Source of the DNA: Mesorhizobium amorphae CCNWGS0123
Lineage (GTDB): Bacteria > Pseudomonadota > Alphaproteobacteria > Rhizobiales > Rhizobiaceae
NCBI RefSeq assembly: GCF_001686985.1
Contig: NZ_CP015322.1
Coordinates: 124,001-188,000, forward strand
Reading direction: 5' to 3'
DNA length: 64,000 nucleotides
Under the pieces are notes generated by a model. The model saw only the letters and a list, made by a program, of their open reading frames with translations, did no database searches and was not told the DNA's origin. A program made the translations under genes and the position numbers. Shown here in pieces: positions 52,826-61,401 of the stretch (the first letter of the stretch is position 1; every line of letters starts with the position of its first letter).

Positions 52826-54616
52826 ATGTCAATCCAAACGCCCAACGGCTTCACGCTCGACAATTCCGGCAAACGCATCGTGGTCGATCCGGTCACCCGT
52901 ATCGAAGGCCATATGCGGGTCGAGGTCAATGTCGACGCCAACAACGTCATCCGCAACGCGGTGTCCACTGGCACGATGTGGCGCGGCATCGAAGTCATCC
53001 TCAAGAACCGCGATCCGCGCGACGCCTGGGCCTTCACCGAGCGGATCTGCGGCGTCTGCACGGGCGCGCATGCGCTGACCTCCGTGCGCGCGGTCGAGAA
53101 TGCGCTTGGCATCACCATCCCGGAAAACGCCAATTCGATCCGCAACCTGATGCAGCTTGCGTTGCAGGTGCATGACCACGTGGTGCATTTCTATCACCTG
53201 CATGCGCTTGACTGGGTGGACGTCGTCTGCGCGCTCAAGGCCGATCCGAAGGCGACGTCTCAGCTGGCCCAGTCGGTGTCCGACTGGGCACTCTCCTCGC
53301 CCGGCTATTTCAAGGACATCCAGACCCGGCTCAAGAAATTCGTTGAATCCGGCCAACTCGGTCCATTCAAGAACGGCTATTGGGGTAACGCCTCCTATAA
53401 GCTGCCGCCGGAAGCCAACCTGATGGCCGTCGCGCACTATCTCGAGGCGCTGGATTTCCAGAAGGAGATCGTCAAGATCCATACGATCTTCGGCGGCAAG
53501 AATCCACATCCGAACTGGCTGGTCGGCGGCCTGCCCTGTCCCATCAACATCGATGGAACCGGCGCGGTCGGTGCGATCAACATCGAGCGCCTAAACCATG
53601 TGTCGTCGATCATAGACCAGCTGATCGAGTTCAACGAAAAGGTCTATGTGCCCGACGTCATGGCGATCGGCTCATTCTACAGGGACTGGCTCTTTGGCGG
53701 CGGCCTTTCGGGCAAGAACGTGCTCGCCTATGGCGATGTGCCGGAACATGCCAACGATTATTCGGAGGCGAGCCTGAAACTGCCGCGCGGCGCGATCATC
53801 AACGGTAATCTTGCCGACATTCTGCCGATCGACCTCGCCGATCCGGAGCAAATCCAGGAATTCGTCATCCATTCCTGGTACAAGTATCCGCACGAGGCCA
53901 AGGGCCTGCACCCCTGGGATGGCGTCACCGAGCCGCATTACGAACTAGGCCCCAATGCCAAGGGCACCAAGACCAACATCCAGGAACTGGACGAAGGTGG
54001 CAAATATTCATGGATCAAGGCGCCGCGCTGGCGCGGACACGCCATGGAGGTAGGCCCCCTCGCCCGCTGGGTCGTCGGCTATGCGCAGGGCAAGCCTGAA
54101 TTCAAGGAGCCGATCGAGAAGGTGCTGAAAGATCTCGGTCTTCCGATGTCGGCGCTCTTCTCCACGCTCGGCCGCACCGCGGCGCGCGCCCTAGACTCCG
54201 AATGGGCGGGCCGCCAGATGCGCTATTTCTTCGACAAGCTGGTCGCCAATATCAAGGCTGGCGACAGCGCGACCGCTTTCGTCGACAAATGGAAACCGCA
54301 GACCTGGCCGAAGGAAGTCAAGGGCGTCGGCTTCACCGAAGCGCCGCGCGGCGCGCTCGCCCACTGGATCAAGATCAAGGACGGCAAGATCGACAACTAC
54401 CAATGCGTCGTGCCGACCACCTGGAACGCCAGCCCTCGCGATCCGAAAGGCGGTATCGGCGCGTTCGAAGCCTCGTTGGTGGATACCCCGATGTCAGATC
54501 CCACCCAGCCGCTGGAAATACTCCGGATAATCCATTCCTTCGATCCGTGCCTTGCATGCTCCACGCATGTCATGAGCCCGGACGGGCAGGAAATGGCAAA
54601 AGTGCAGATGAGATGA
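52826..54616 (+). CDS. hupL: Uptake [NiFe] hydrogenase large subunit
   Basis: 596 residues. The nickel ligands are in RICGVCTGAHAL near the N-terminus and DPCLACSTH at the C-terminus (C575, C578). Processing by HupD is expected after H581, releasing a 15-residue tail. It oxidises H2 released by nitrogenase. It follows hupS by 21 bases and is translocated with it as a folded complex through Tat. Confidence 0.97.
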   Translation: MSIQTPNGFTLDNSGKRIVVDPVTRIEGHMRVEVNVDANNVIRNAVSTGTMWRGIEVILKNRDPRDAWAFTERICGVCTGAHALTSVRAVENALGITIPENANSIRNLMQLALQVHDHVVHFYHLHALDWVDVVCALKADPKATSQLAQSVSDWALSSPGYFKDIQTRLKKFVESGQLGPFKNGYWGNASYKLPPEANLMAVAHYLEALDFQKEIVKIHTIFGGKNPHPNWLVGGLPCPINIDGTGAVGAINIERLNHVSSIIDQLIEFNEKVYVPDVMAIGSFYRDWLFGGGLSGKNVLAYGDVPEHANDYSEASLKLPRGAIINGNLADILPIDLADPEQIQEFVIHSWYKYPHEAKGLHPWDGVTEPHYELGPNAKGTKTNIQELDEGGKYSWIKAPRWRGHAMEVGPLARWVVGYAQGKPEFKEPIEKVLKDLGLPMSALFSTLGRTAARALDSEWAGRQMRYFFDKLVANIKAGDSATAFVDKWKPQTWPKEVKGVGFTEAPRGALAHWIKIKDGKIDNYQCVVPTTWNASPRDPKGGIGAFEASLVDTPMSDPTQPLEILRIIHSFDPCLACSTHVMSPDGQEMAKVQMR

Positions 54617-54629
54617 GGAGGGATATGCG

Positions 54630-55352
54630 ATGAGCCTTTTCGACCCGCTTGCAACCTTGGACGCACACGGCGAAAGAGCCGTGGAGCGCCAGAGCGTCTA
54701 TGTCTACGAGGCGCCGGTGCGTCTCTGGCACTGGATCAACGCCTTCTCCATCCTCATGCTTGCGCTGACCGGCTACTTAATCGGCAGCCCACTGCTGTCG
54801 ATGCCGGGGGAGGCCAGCGCCAACTTTCTGATGGGATATATCCGCTTCAACCATTTCGCCGCCGGACAGATCCTGGCCATAGCCCTGATCCTGAGAATCT
54901 ACTGGGTGTTCGTCGGCAATGTCGATGCCCGACAGATCTTCTACGTCCCGGTCTGGAGCGGCCGGTTCTGGAAGGAATGCGTGCATGAAGTGCGCTGGTA
55001 TGCCTTCCTGATCAGCAAGCCGAAAAAATATGTCGGTCACAAACCGCTTGCCCAGTCCGCCATGTTCCTGATGTTCACGCTGCCGCTGTTGTTCATGGTC
55101 ATCACCGGCTTTGCGCTCTACAGCGAGGGCACTGGCCGCGACAGCTGGGAATACAGCCTGTTCGGCTGGTTGTTCTCGATCTGGCCGAACAGCCAGGACG
55201 TCCACACCTTCCACCATCTCGGCATGTGGGTGATCCTGGTTTTCACAATGGTCCATATCTATGTGGCTGTGCGTGAGGACATCATGAGCCGGCAGAGCAT
55301 CATCTCGTCGATGATCTCGGGCGAGCGCATGTTCAAGGACCTGGAGGACTAG
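54630..55352 (+). CDS. hupC: Hydrogenase cytochrome b subunit
   Basis: 240 residues, Ni/Fe-hydrogenase b-type cytochrome. Four hydrophobic segments with haem-ligand histidines are visible (RLWHWINAFSILMLALTGYL; FNHFAAGQILAIAL; HHLGMWVILVFTMVHIYVAV). It anchors HupSL to the inner membrane and passes electrons to the quinone pool. It starts 13 bases after hupL and ends directly against the hupD start. Confidence 0.95.
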   Translation: MSLFDPLATLDAHGERAVERQSVYVYEAPVRLWHWINAFSILMLALTGYLIGSPLLSMPGEASANFLMGYIRFNHFAAGQILAIALILRIYWVFVGNVDARQIFYVPVWSGRFWKECVHEVRWYAFLISKPKKYVGHKPLAQSAMFLMFTLPLLFMVITGFALYSEGTGRDSWEYSLFGWLFSIWPNSQDVHTFHHLGMWVILVFTMVHIYVAVREDIMSRQSIISSMISGERMFKDLED

Positions 55353-55955
55353 GTGCGCAAACTGTCTTCGACACGGCCCCGGGTGCTGGTCCTCGGCATC
55401 GGCAACATCCTGTGGGCCGACGAGGGGTTTGGCGTACGCGTGGTCGAAGCTTTTCACCAATCCTATTCGGTGTCGGATAATGTCACCGTCCTCGACGGCG
55501 GGACGCAAGGGCTCTATCTCGTGCAGTTCGTGATGGAAACCGATTATCTCATCGTCTTCGATGCCATCGACTACGGGCTCAGCCCGGGCACGCTGAAGAT
55601 CGTCGAAAACGACGAAGTGCCGAAATTCACCGGCGCCAGGAAGATGAGCCTGCACCAGACCGGGTTCCAGGAAGTGCTGAGCGCCGCCGACCTGCTCGGC
55701 CATTATCCGGAAAAGCTGGCGTTGATCGGCTGCCAGCCGGTCGATCTCGAGGATTGGGGCGGGCCGCTGACGGAGCCGGTGAAGGCGGTCATCCCCGAAG
55801 CGATCCGGACGGCGGTCGCCGTTCTCAAGGGCTGGGGCATCGAGGCAAGAGCGCGGAGCGGCGGCATCGTCCCCTCGCTCCTCGGCAACGATCTGGATTT
55901 TGACAATTACGAACAGCGCGCCAGCCGCATTGATCACCTGAGGACGCTCCCATGA
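55353..55955 (+). CDS. hupD: Hydrogenase maturation endopeptidase
   Basis: 200 residues from GTG 55353, immediately after the hupC stop. The N-terminal VLVLGIGNILWADEGFGVRVV with the nickel-sensing Glu/Asp and the later DAIDYG and LHQTGF motifs are typical of the HyaD/HybD family. It clips the HupL tail once nickel is loaded. Its stop overlaps the hupE start. Confidence 0.94.
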   Translation: MRKLSSTRPRVLVLGIGNILWADEGFGVRVVEAFHQSYSVSDNVTVLDGGTQGLYLVQFVMETDYLIVFDAIDYGLSPGTLKIVENDEVPKFTGARKMSLHQTGFQEVLSAADLLGHYPEKLALIGCQPVDLEDWGGPLTEPVKAVIPEAIRTAVAVLKGWGIEARARSGGIVPSLLGNDLDFDNYEQRASRIDHLRTLP

Positions 55956-56512
55956 AGTTTCGGAGAATATCGGCTGCATGCGCGGCCCTGGCGTGCTGGG
56001 CGTCGCCAATGCCCATACCGGACTTCATGCGGATGGCACGCTTGCCGGTCTCGGCCATCCTTTGGGCGGCCTCCACCATATCCTTGTCGCGGTCGCGGTC
56101 GGCTTCCGGCCCGGCACGCTCGGCGGCAGGGACAGCTGGATTGTGCCTTCGTCATCGTCATGACGATCGGCGGAGCGATAGGCATCTACGGCCTGCCGCT
56201 GCCGATGGTGGAAACGGGGATTGCCCTCACCGTAGTGGTGCTCGGCCTGCTCGTCGCCTTCGAAGTCAAGGTTCGGGCGCCGGTGGCGGGGATCGCGGGG
56301 TATGCGCACTCTTCCACGGGTCATGCCCATGGTTCAGAAACGCCTGCCATGTCGCATGCCACGGGCTATGTCACGGGCTTCCGGGCTGCATGCTGCATGC
56401 GGGCGGAACCGCGCTCGCGTCGCTTAGATTTCGGCAAGGCCCGGGCAGAGCGTCTGGCCGGGTTGCCGGAGCTGCCGTCGCCCTAACAGGGGCCGCGCTG
56501 CTGGCCGCTTGA
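55952..56512 (+). pseudogene. hupE: HupE/UreJ nickel permease, multiply frameshifted
   Basis: HupE sequence is recognisable but spread over frames: GLHADGTLAGLGHPLGGLHH and ILVAVAVGFRPGTLGGR in one frame (ATG 55978), then VMTIGGAIGIYGLPLPMVET in a second, then LHAGGTALASL and GAAVALTGAALLAA near the stop in a third. Intact HupE has six membrane spans and mediates nickel uptake for hydrogenase. At least two indels separate the pieces, so the product is probably absent. The flanking genes are intact and spacing is conserved. Confidence 0.8.
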
Positions 56513-56603
56513 TATTTCGCTCCCAAGGCCGAGGCCTGCCGTGTGGGCGCTGTCCACACGGTTCCCGATTTCGTAGCTTGAATGACAGAAAAGAGACAAC
56601 GCC

Positions 56604-56900
56604 ATGTGCATAGGTCTTCCGATGCGGGTCGTCACCGGCGACGAGTGCGTGGCCCAATGCGAGCGTCATGGTACGATTTCTTCCGTGTCGATGATGTTGG
56701 TCGGCGCGCAACTGCCAGGCACATATCTATTGACCCATCTGGGCTCGGCCATTCGCGTCCTTGAGGGTGATGAGGCGCAAGCCATCGATGATGCCCTTGC
56801 GGGTCTGGCGGAAGCTGTTGAAGGCCGGCCCTTCGAAGCCTTGTTTGCCGATCTCATCGCCCGCGAGCCGGAATTGCCCGCGCATCTGCGTGAGGGGTGA
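56604..56900 (+). CDS. hupF: HypC-family hydrogenase chaperone HupF
   Basis: 98 residues starting MCIGLPMRV; the Cys2 that binds the Fe(CN)2CO precursor is present. It is longer than HypC because of a C-terminal extension, as usual for HupF. In R. leguminosarum HupF helps HupL maturation and protects it when oxygen is present. The homologous hypC lies at 63663. Confidence 0.92.
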   Translation: MCIGLPMRVVTGDECVAQCERHGTISSVSMMLVGAQLPGTYLLTHLGSAIRVLEGDEAQAIDDALAGLAEAVEGRPFEALFADLIAREPELPAHLREG

Positions 56901-57059
56901 GAGAATAGTGGCCGCATCTGGAAACCGGGATTCCAGCAATTCGACGCGAGCAACCGAGCTGGAAACTCTCCTTGCAGATCAATGGACTCCCCGGATCTGG
57001 CACACCGCTTGCTGCTCAACTCCCAAGAACGTTCTGCAAGCTGATTTCTGGAGGAGACA

Positions 57060-57509
57060 ATGCCCTCTTACCTGGTCCGCGTCTTGCGCGAGCAGATGCG
57101 ACTGCCCATCGTCGACGAAGCGAGCATCGACACCTTCCTGGCGCCGGCCGCGGACAAAGCGGAACATGCCATCCTGTTTTTCACCGGCGATCCTGCGCTG
57201 CGACCTGAAGCCGACGACGTCGCCGTCGTTCTTCCCGAACTCCTACGGGCGTTCCCGGGACGGGTGCGGGGCGCCATCGTGCTACGCGCCGCCGAAGACA
57301 AGCTCAAGCCGCGGTTCAATGTCGTGGTCATGCCAAGCCTCGTTGTCACGCGCGGAGCCCAGCCGCTTGGCGTGATCGGCAAGATCCGCGACTGGTCGGA
57401 ATATATGGAGAAGATCGGCAACTGGTTATCTGCGGATGCGCCGGTCATGGCGGCATCCGGCGGGTCGAAGGTCGAGATCACCCATGCCGGCAACCAGATC
57501 GCCCGATGA
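57060..57509 (+). CDS. hupG: HyaE-like hydrogenase maturation protein HupG
   Basis: 149 residues with a thioredoxin-like fold but no CxxC (AILFFTGDPALRPEADDVAV), as in HyaE/HupG proteins that accompany the Tat-exported small subunit or HupL. GGAGG lies about five bases before ATG 57060. Its stop overlaps the hupH start (ATGA). The 159 bases before it contain no separate gene. Confidence 0.9.
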   Translation: MPSYLVRVLREQMRLPIVDEASIDTFLAPAADKAEHAILFFTGDPALRPEADDVAVVLPELLRAFPGRVRGAIVLRAAEDKLKPRFNVVVMPSLVVTRGAQPLGVIGKIRDWSEYMEKIGNWLSADAPVMAASGGSKVEITHAGNQIAR

Positions 57510-58354
57510 AAGCAGGTTTCTGGGTCGCCCCCGAGGGCGCCGATGCGGCGATGACGGTCATGCCGATCGGCGCGGAGCCGCCGCAGAGCGCCCGCAAGCT
57601 CAATTATCTCGCGACCAGCAGCGCCGAGGAGATGATCCGCTGCTGTCGCCGGACGGCGATGCTGCTGCCGCAACTCGCCGATGCGCTCGCCGTGCAGACG
57701 GCTGACCAGCCGGGCCGCCTGTTCGACATTACCGATTTTCCGGATGACGAAAGGGAGCTGATCACCCAGACCCTCGGCGAAGGCGAAGTTGCGGGAATTG
57801 CCGCGCTGCCGTCCGGCATCCTGGCGCAGATCCAGGAAGCGGTGATGGCCGGCGTCTGGCGCATCCGTTTCACCGACCCGGATAGCCGGCTGCTTGCTGA
57901 CTATATCGAGGTCGCGTCGATTCCCGCAGCCGTACGTCAGGCCTGTTCGGCACTGCCGGCATCGATTTCCCACGGACCGGCGCCGGCAGGCGCCATGAAT
58001 GTCATGCCGGTGCTGACCGAGATCGGCGACCGCATCGGCCGCTATAGCGACGGCGATCCTGCTGATATCATCAACTTCTCGCTCTTTCCGATGAGCCCAC
58101 AGGACATGGGTTTCCTGCAGGCGACGCTCGGCACCGGGCCGGTAAAGTTCACCTCGCGCGGCTATGGCACATGTCGGGTCGTGGCGGCCGGCGTCCGCAA
58201 CGTCTGGTCGGTGCAGTTCTACAACGCCATGGACACGATCATTCTCGATACGCTGGAGGTTGCCGACATCCCGTCCGTCGTCATCGCTGCCGAAGAGGAT
58301 TTCAGGGGTTCGGAAGCCCGGCTGCGCGACATCGAAGAGGTCTATTTCAAATGA
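57506..58354 (+). CDS. hupH: HyaF-like hydrogenase maturation protein HupH
   Basis: 282 residues with the duplicated HyaF/HupH pattern (GEGEVAGIAALPSGILAQIQ and TGPVKFTSRGYGTC, then NVWSVQFYNAMDTIILDTLE). It supports small-subunit maturation in rhizobia. It overlaps hupG and hupI by four bases at each side, indicating translational coupling. Confidence 0.92.
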   Translation: MKAGFWVAPEGADAAMTVMPIGAEPPQSARKLNYLATSSAEEMIRCCRRTAMLLPQLADALAVQTADQPGRLFDITDFPDDERELITQTLGEGEVAGIAALPSGILAQIQEAVMAGVWRIRFTDPDSRLLADYIEVASIPAAVRQACSALPASISHGPAPAGAMNVMPVLTEIGDRIGRYSDGDPADIINFSLFPMSPQDMGFLQATLGTGPVKFTSRGYGTCRVVAAGVRNVWSVQFYNAMDTIILDTLEVADIPSVVIAAEEDFRGSEARLRDIEEVYFK

Positions 58355-58566
58355 CGAGCTTCGAAAACTTCGGCAAGTGCGATCCGGCGTCCGATGACGA
58401 CAAGATGGAGTGCGGCATCTGCTGGCATGTCTATGATCCCGCGCAAGGCGACCCGGTCTGGCAGATCCCGCCCGGCGTGCCGTTTTCCGCCCTGCCCAAG
58501 GTCTGGCGCTGTCCCAACTGTGACGCCCTGCAATCGAAGTTCATGAGGCTCGGCGATGCACGCTGA
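58351..58566 (+). CDS. hupI: Rubredoxin-like HupI
   Basis: 71 residues with two rubredoxin knuckles: ECGICWHVYD and WRCPNCDALQSKF, which bind one iron. In uptake hydrogenase clusters it is thought to act in small-subunit assembly under oxygen. It overlaps hupH and hupJ. Confidence 0.95.
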   Translation: MTSFENFGKCDPASDDDKMECGICWHVYDPAQGDPVWQIPPGVPFSALPKVWRCPNCDALQSKFMRLGDAR

Positions 58567-59059
58567 CGCGGCGGAACGCACGGAAATCAATCCGGCCGAG
58601 ATGTGCTATCGCCACATTCATGCAACCGCCATGCAGGACGTGCCGCGCTGCAATCCCGCCCTTCGCATCAAGGCGACCGGCTTCCGGATTTATGGCGAGA
58701 GAGCCCTCGGGATCATTACAACGCCGTGGTTCATGAACCTGGTGGCGGCAGATATTCCCGGTAGTGTGCAATCGGCTCCGGTTGCCGTAGGAACGACCGT
58801 CCGCATCGGTCTCCCCGTAGCCGAGGTCGAGTTCATCGCCGGTGAGCTCGATGCGATCGGCCGGGTCGCTTCCTGCTCGCTGTTTTCGCCGGTCTTCGCG
58901 TTTGGGACGATGGAAGCAACGCTGGAGACCGCGGTGGAGGCCGTCCGCGCCTTCTTCGACCCGGCTGCACTTACGCCGGCGTCGGTCCCGTCGACCAACG
59001 TCAAACGCCGCGACCTGCTGAGGGGGAATTTCCGCAAGCAGCAGAAGTTGGCGCAATGA
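58556..59059 (+). CDS. hupJ: Hydrogenase assembly protein HupJ
   Basis: 167 residues from ATG 58556, overlapping hupI by 11 bases and hupK by four. It contains MCYRHIHATAMQDVPRCNPA, typical of the HybE/HupJ family, which chaperones the hydrogenase subunits before Tat export. Confidence 0.92.
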   Translation: MHADAAERTEINPAEMCYRHIHATAMQDVPRCNPALRIKATGFRIYGERALGIITTPWFMNLVAADIPGSVQSAPVAVGTTVRIGLPVAEVEFIAGELDAIGRVASCSLFSPVFAFGTMEATLETAVEAVRAFFDPAALTPASVPSTNVKRRDLLRGNFRKQQKLAQ

Positions 59060-60162
59060 CCTTCGGTGCGGGCTCGATCCGGATCGACGTGACGGTGTCG
59101 CGGGCGCTGGCCTGTTGCGTGGAGATAAAGTCCAACCGCCCGCAGGGACTGGCACGCCTGTTCGTCGGCCGCCGCCCCGAAGAGGCGCCAGTGCTTGCCG
59201 GTCAGGTTTTTTCGCTCTGTGGTGTTGCGCAATCAGTGGCAGCGCGGCTTGCGGTGCTGAATGCGGCTGACCTGCCGATGCGCGGCGAGGAGCGGTTCGC
59301 TGCCACCGCCAAATTGCTTGCGGAGCGTATCTTCGAGACATTGAGAGCACTGATCCTGCACTGGCCTTTGCCGCTACCCGCCGCCATCGTCGCCTTGGCA
59401 GGCAAATATCTGCGCGAGGCGCTGGCCGCTTCGCAGGCGATTATTGCTGGTGCGAAGGCAAAGATCGCCAAATGCGCATTCGTGGCCGAACCAGCGGCGC
59501 GGCTTTCCGCTGCGGCTGCCGCCCTTGGCATTCCCGACGGTGAAGGTCAGCCGCCGCGGGATACAGCCTACGCAGCAATCCTCGGCAATATCGATCGTGA
59601 CCGGATTTTCGTCAGCCGGCGGCCCAACCCGCTGACGGTTGCGGACGATGCAGAGGTTATCGCCCATCTCAGCCGTGAGGCGGGTTATGCCAGCCTGCCG
59701 TATCTGGCCGGCCGTGTGGTCGAGACCGGGGCCTATGCCCGGCTAAGCAGCGCCGGCATGCCCGAAGGCCCGCATCTGGCCGAGCGCTTCCTGGCGCGCA
59801 TTAACGACGTTCGCCTTTGCCTGCAGCAGCTCTCTAATCTCGACCAGCAGGACACGGATGCGTGTTCCTCACTGATGGGCGGCGGACCGACGCCCGGCGC
59901 CGGCGGCTATGGTGCCGTGGAGTGCGCGCGCGGCAGGCTCTACCACCTGGCCGAGATCGGCATGGACGGGCATCTTTGCGCCTACCGCATACTCGCTCCG
60001 ACCGAATGGAATTTTCATCCGGCAGGTCCATTCGTCGAAACCCTGCTGTCATCGCGGATCGGCGTGGGAGAGTCGGCCGCCCGGTCGGTATCCAGGCTGG
60101 CCACGTTGTTTGATCCCTGCGTTGCGTTCGAGATCGGCGTTCGCGAGGCTGCTTATGCATGA
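59056..60162 (+). CDS. hupK: Hydrogenase expression protein HupK
   Basis: 368 residues, distantly similar to the hydrogenase large subunit. The C-terminal LATLFDPCVAFEI keeps one DPC-like cysteine, and the active-site cysteine pairs of HupL are absent. HupK is proposed to act as a scaffold for the Fe(CN)2CO unit with HypC. Its stop overlaps the hypA start by eight bases. Confidence 0.92.
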   Translation: MTFGAGSIRIDVTVSRALACCVEIKSNRPQGLARLFVGRRPEEAPVLAGQVFSLCGVAQSVAARLAVLNAADLPMRGEERFAATAKLLAERIFETLRALILHWPLPLPAAIVALAGKYLREALAASQAIIAGAKAKIAKCAFVAEPAARLSAAAAALGIPDGEGQPPRDTAYAAILGNIDRDRIFVSRRPNPLTVADDAEVIAHLSREAGYASLPYLAGRVVETGAYARLSSAGMPEGPHLAERFLARINDVRLCLQQLSNLDQQDTDACSSLMGGGPTPGAGGYGAVECARGRLYHLAEIGMDGHLCAYRILAPTEWNFHPAGPFVETLLSSRIGVGESAARSVSRLATLFDPCVAFEIGVREAAYA

Positions 60163-60496
60163 GATGTCGTTGATGGAGAGTGTGATCGAGATCGTCTGCG
60201 AGACGGCGCGGCAGAACGGCGCGAGCACGGTCAAGTCCGTTCGTCTTGATGTCGGAGTCTTGAGCCATGTCAGTCCGGATGCGCTGGTGTTCTGCTACGA
60301 AGCGGTACGGCATGGCACGATCGCGGAAAACGCGGCACTTGAGATCAATCGCATCGCTGGCGAAGGCTGGTGCCTCGATTGCACAAAGACGGTGGCGCTC
60401 GAGGAGCGGTTCGGAGCCTGTCCGGACTGCGGCCGGCTTCGGGTGCAGATGACGGCGGGCGACGAATTGAAGATCAAGGACGTGGAGGTCATCTGA
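60155..60496 (+). CDS. hypA: Nickel insertion protein HypA
   Basis: 113 residues starting MHEMSLMESV, with the nickel-binding His2. Zinc cysteines appear as WCLDC and ACPDC. With HypB it inserts nickel into HupL. ATG 60155 is inside the end of hupK; the stop overlaps the hypB ATG by one base. Confidence 0.96.
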   Translation: MHEMSLMESVIEIVCETARQNGASTVKSVRLDVGVLSHVSPDALVFCYEAVRHGTIAENAALEINRIAGEGWCLDCTKTVALEERFGACPDCGRLRVQMTAGDELKIKDVEVI

Positions 60497-61398
60497 TGTG
60501 TACGGTATGCGGCTGCGCAACGGCAGCGATTGAAGGGGACAAGAGCAGGGCCGAGGCTCCTGGCCATGCCGGCGCGCGTAGTGACGATCACGATCATCAC
60601 CACCATCATCACGATCATGATGCCCACCATTTCCCGGATCAGCATGACCACCACCACGCCGAGGACGGCAGCGTCCACTGCGGCAAGCGCATTGCCGGCG
60701 TGCATGTGCCGGGCATGAGCCGGGAGCGTATTATCCAAGTGGAAAAGGATATTCTCTCCAAGAACGACGGCTATGCCGCCGAAAATCGGGCCTTCTTCGT
60801 GCAGAACGGTATTTTCGCGTTGAATATCGTCTCGAGCCCCGGCTCCGGAAAGACGAGCCTTTTGGTCCGCGCCATCCGCGAACTCAGGGATCGTGTGGTG
60901 ATCAATGTCATCGAGGGTGACCAGCAGACGTCCAACGACGCCGCCCGCATCCGCGAAGCCGGCGCCCGCGCCATCCAGATCAATACTGGCAAGGGCTGCC
61001 ACCTAGATGCCCACATGGTTGGCCACGCGAGGCAAGACCTGGCGCCTGAGCCGGGCTCGATCCTGCTCATCGAGAATGTCGGCAACCTGGTTTGTCCGGC
61101 GGCCTTCGATCTCGGCGAGGCCCACAAGGTGGTGGTGCTGTCGGTTACCGAGGGCGAAGACAAGCCGCTCAAATATCCGGACATCTTTGCCGCCTCCGAT
61201 CTGATGATCCTCAACAAGTCGGACCTGCTTCCGCATCTCGATTTCAATGTCGGGCTCTGCATCGCCAATGCGCTGCGCGTCAATCCGCGGCTGCGGACGC
61301 TGGTCGTCTCCGCCCGCAGCGGTCAAGGCATGGAGTCCTTCTGCGCGTGGCTGGAGGCCTCGGCCGCAACGCTGGCGAGGCGCGCCAAGGTGGCCTGA
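60496..61398 (+). CDS. hypB: Nickel-binding GTPase HypB
   Basis: 300 residues from ATG 60496. MCTVCGC is the N-terminal nickel site, followed by a histidine-rich region (residues about 30-60) that can store nickel, and then the GTPase domain with SSPGSGKTSLL (P-loop), EGDQQTSNDAARI and NKSDLL. The nickel store may matter more here because hupE is broken. Confidence 0.96.
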   Translation: MCTVCGCATAAIEGDKSRAEAPGHAGARSDDHDHHHHHHDHDAHHFPDQHDHHHAEDGSVHCGKRIAGVHVPGMSRERIIQVEKDILSKNDGYAAENRAFFVQNGIFALNIVSSPGSGKTSLLVRAIRELRDRVVINVIEGDQQTSNDAARIREAGARAIQINTGKGCHLDAHMVGHARQDLAPEPGSILLIENVGNLVCPAAFDLGEAHKVVVLSVTEGEDKPLKYPDIFAASDLMILNKSDLLPHLDFNVGLCIANALRVNPRLRTLVVSARSGQGMESFCAWLEASAATLARRAKVA

Positions 61399-61401
61399 CC
61401 C

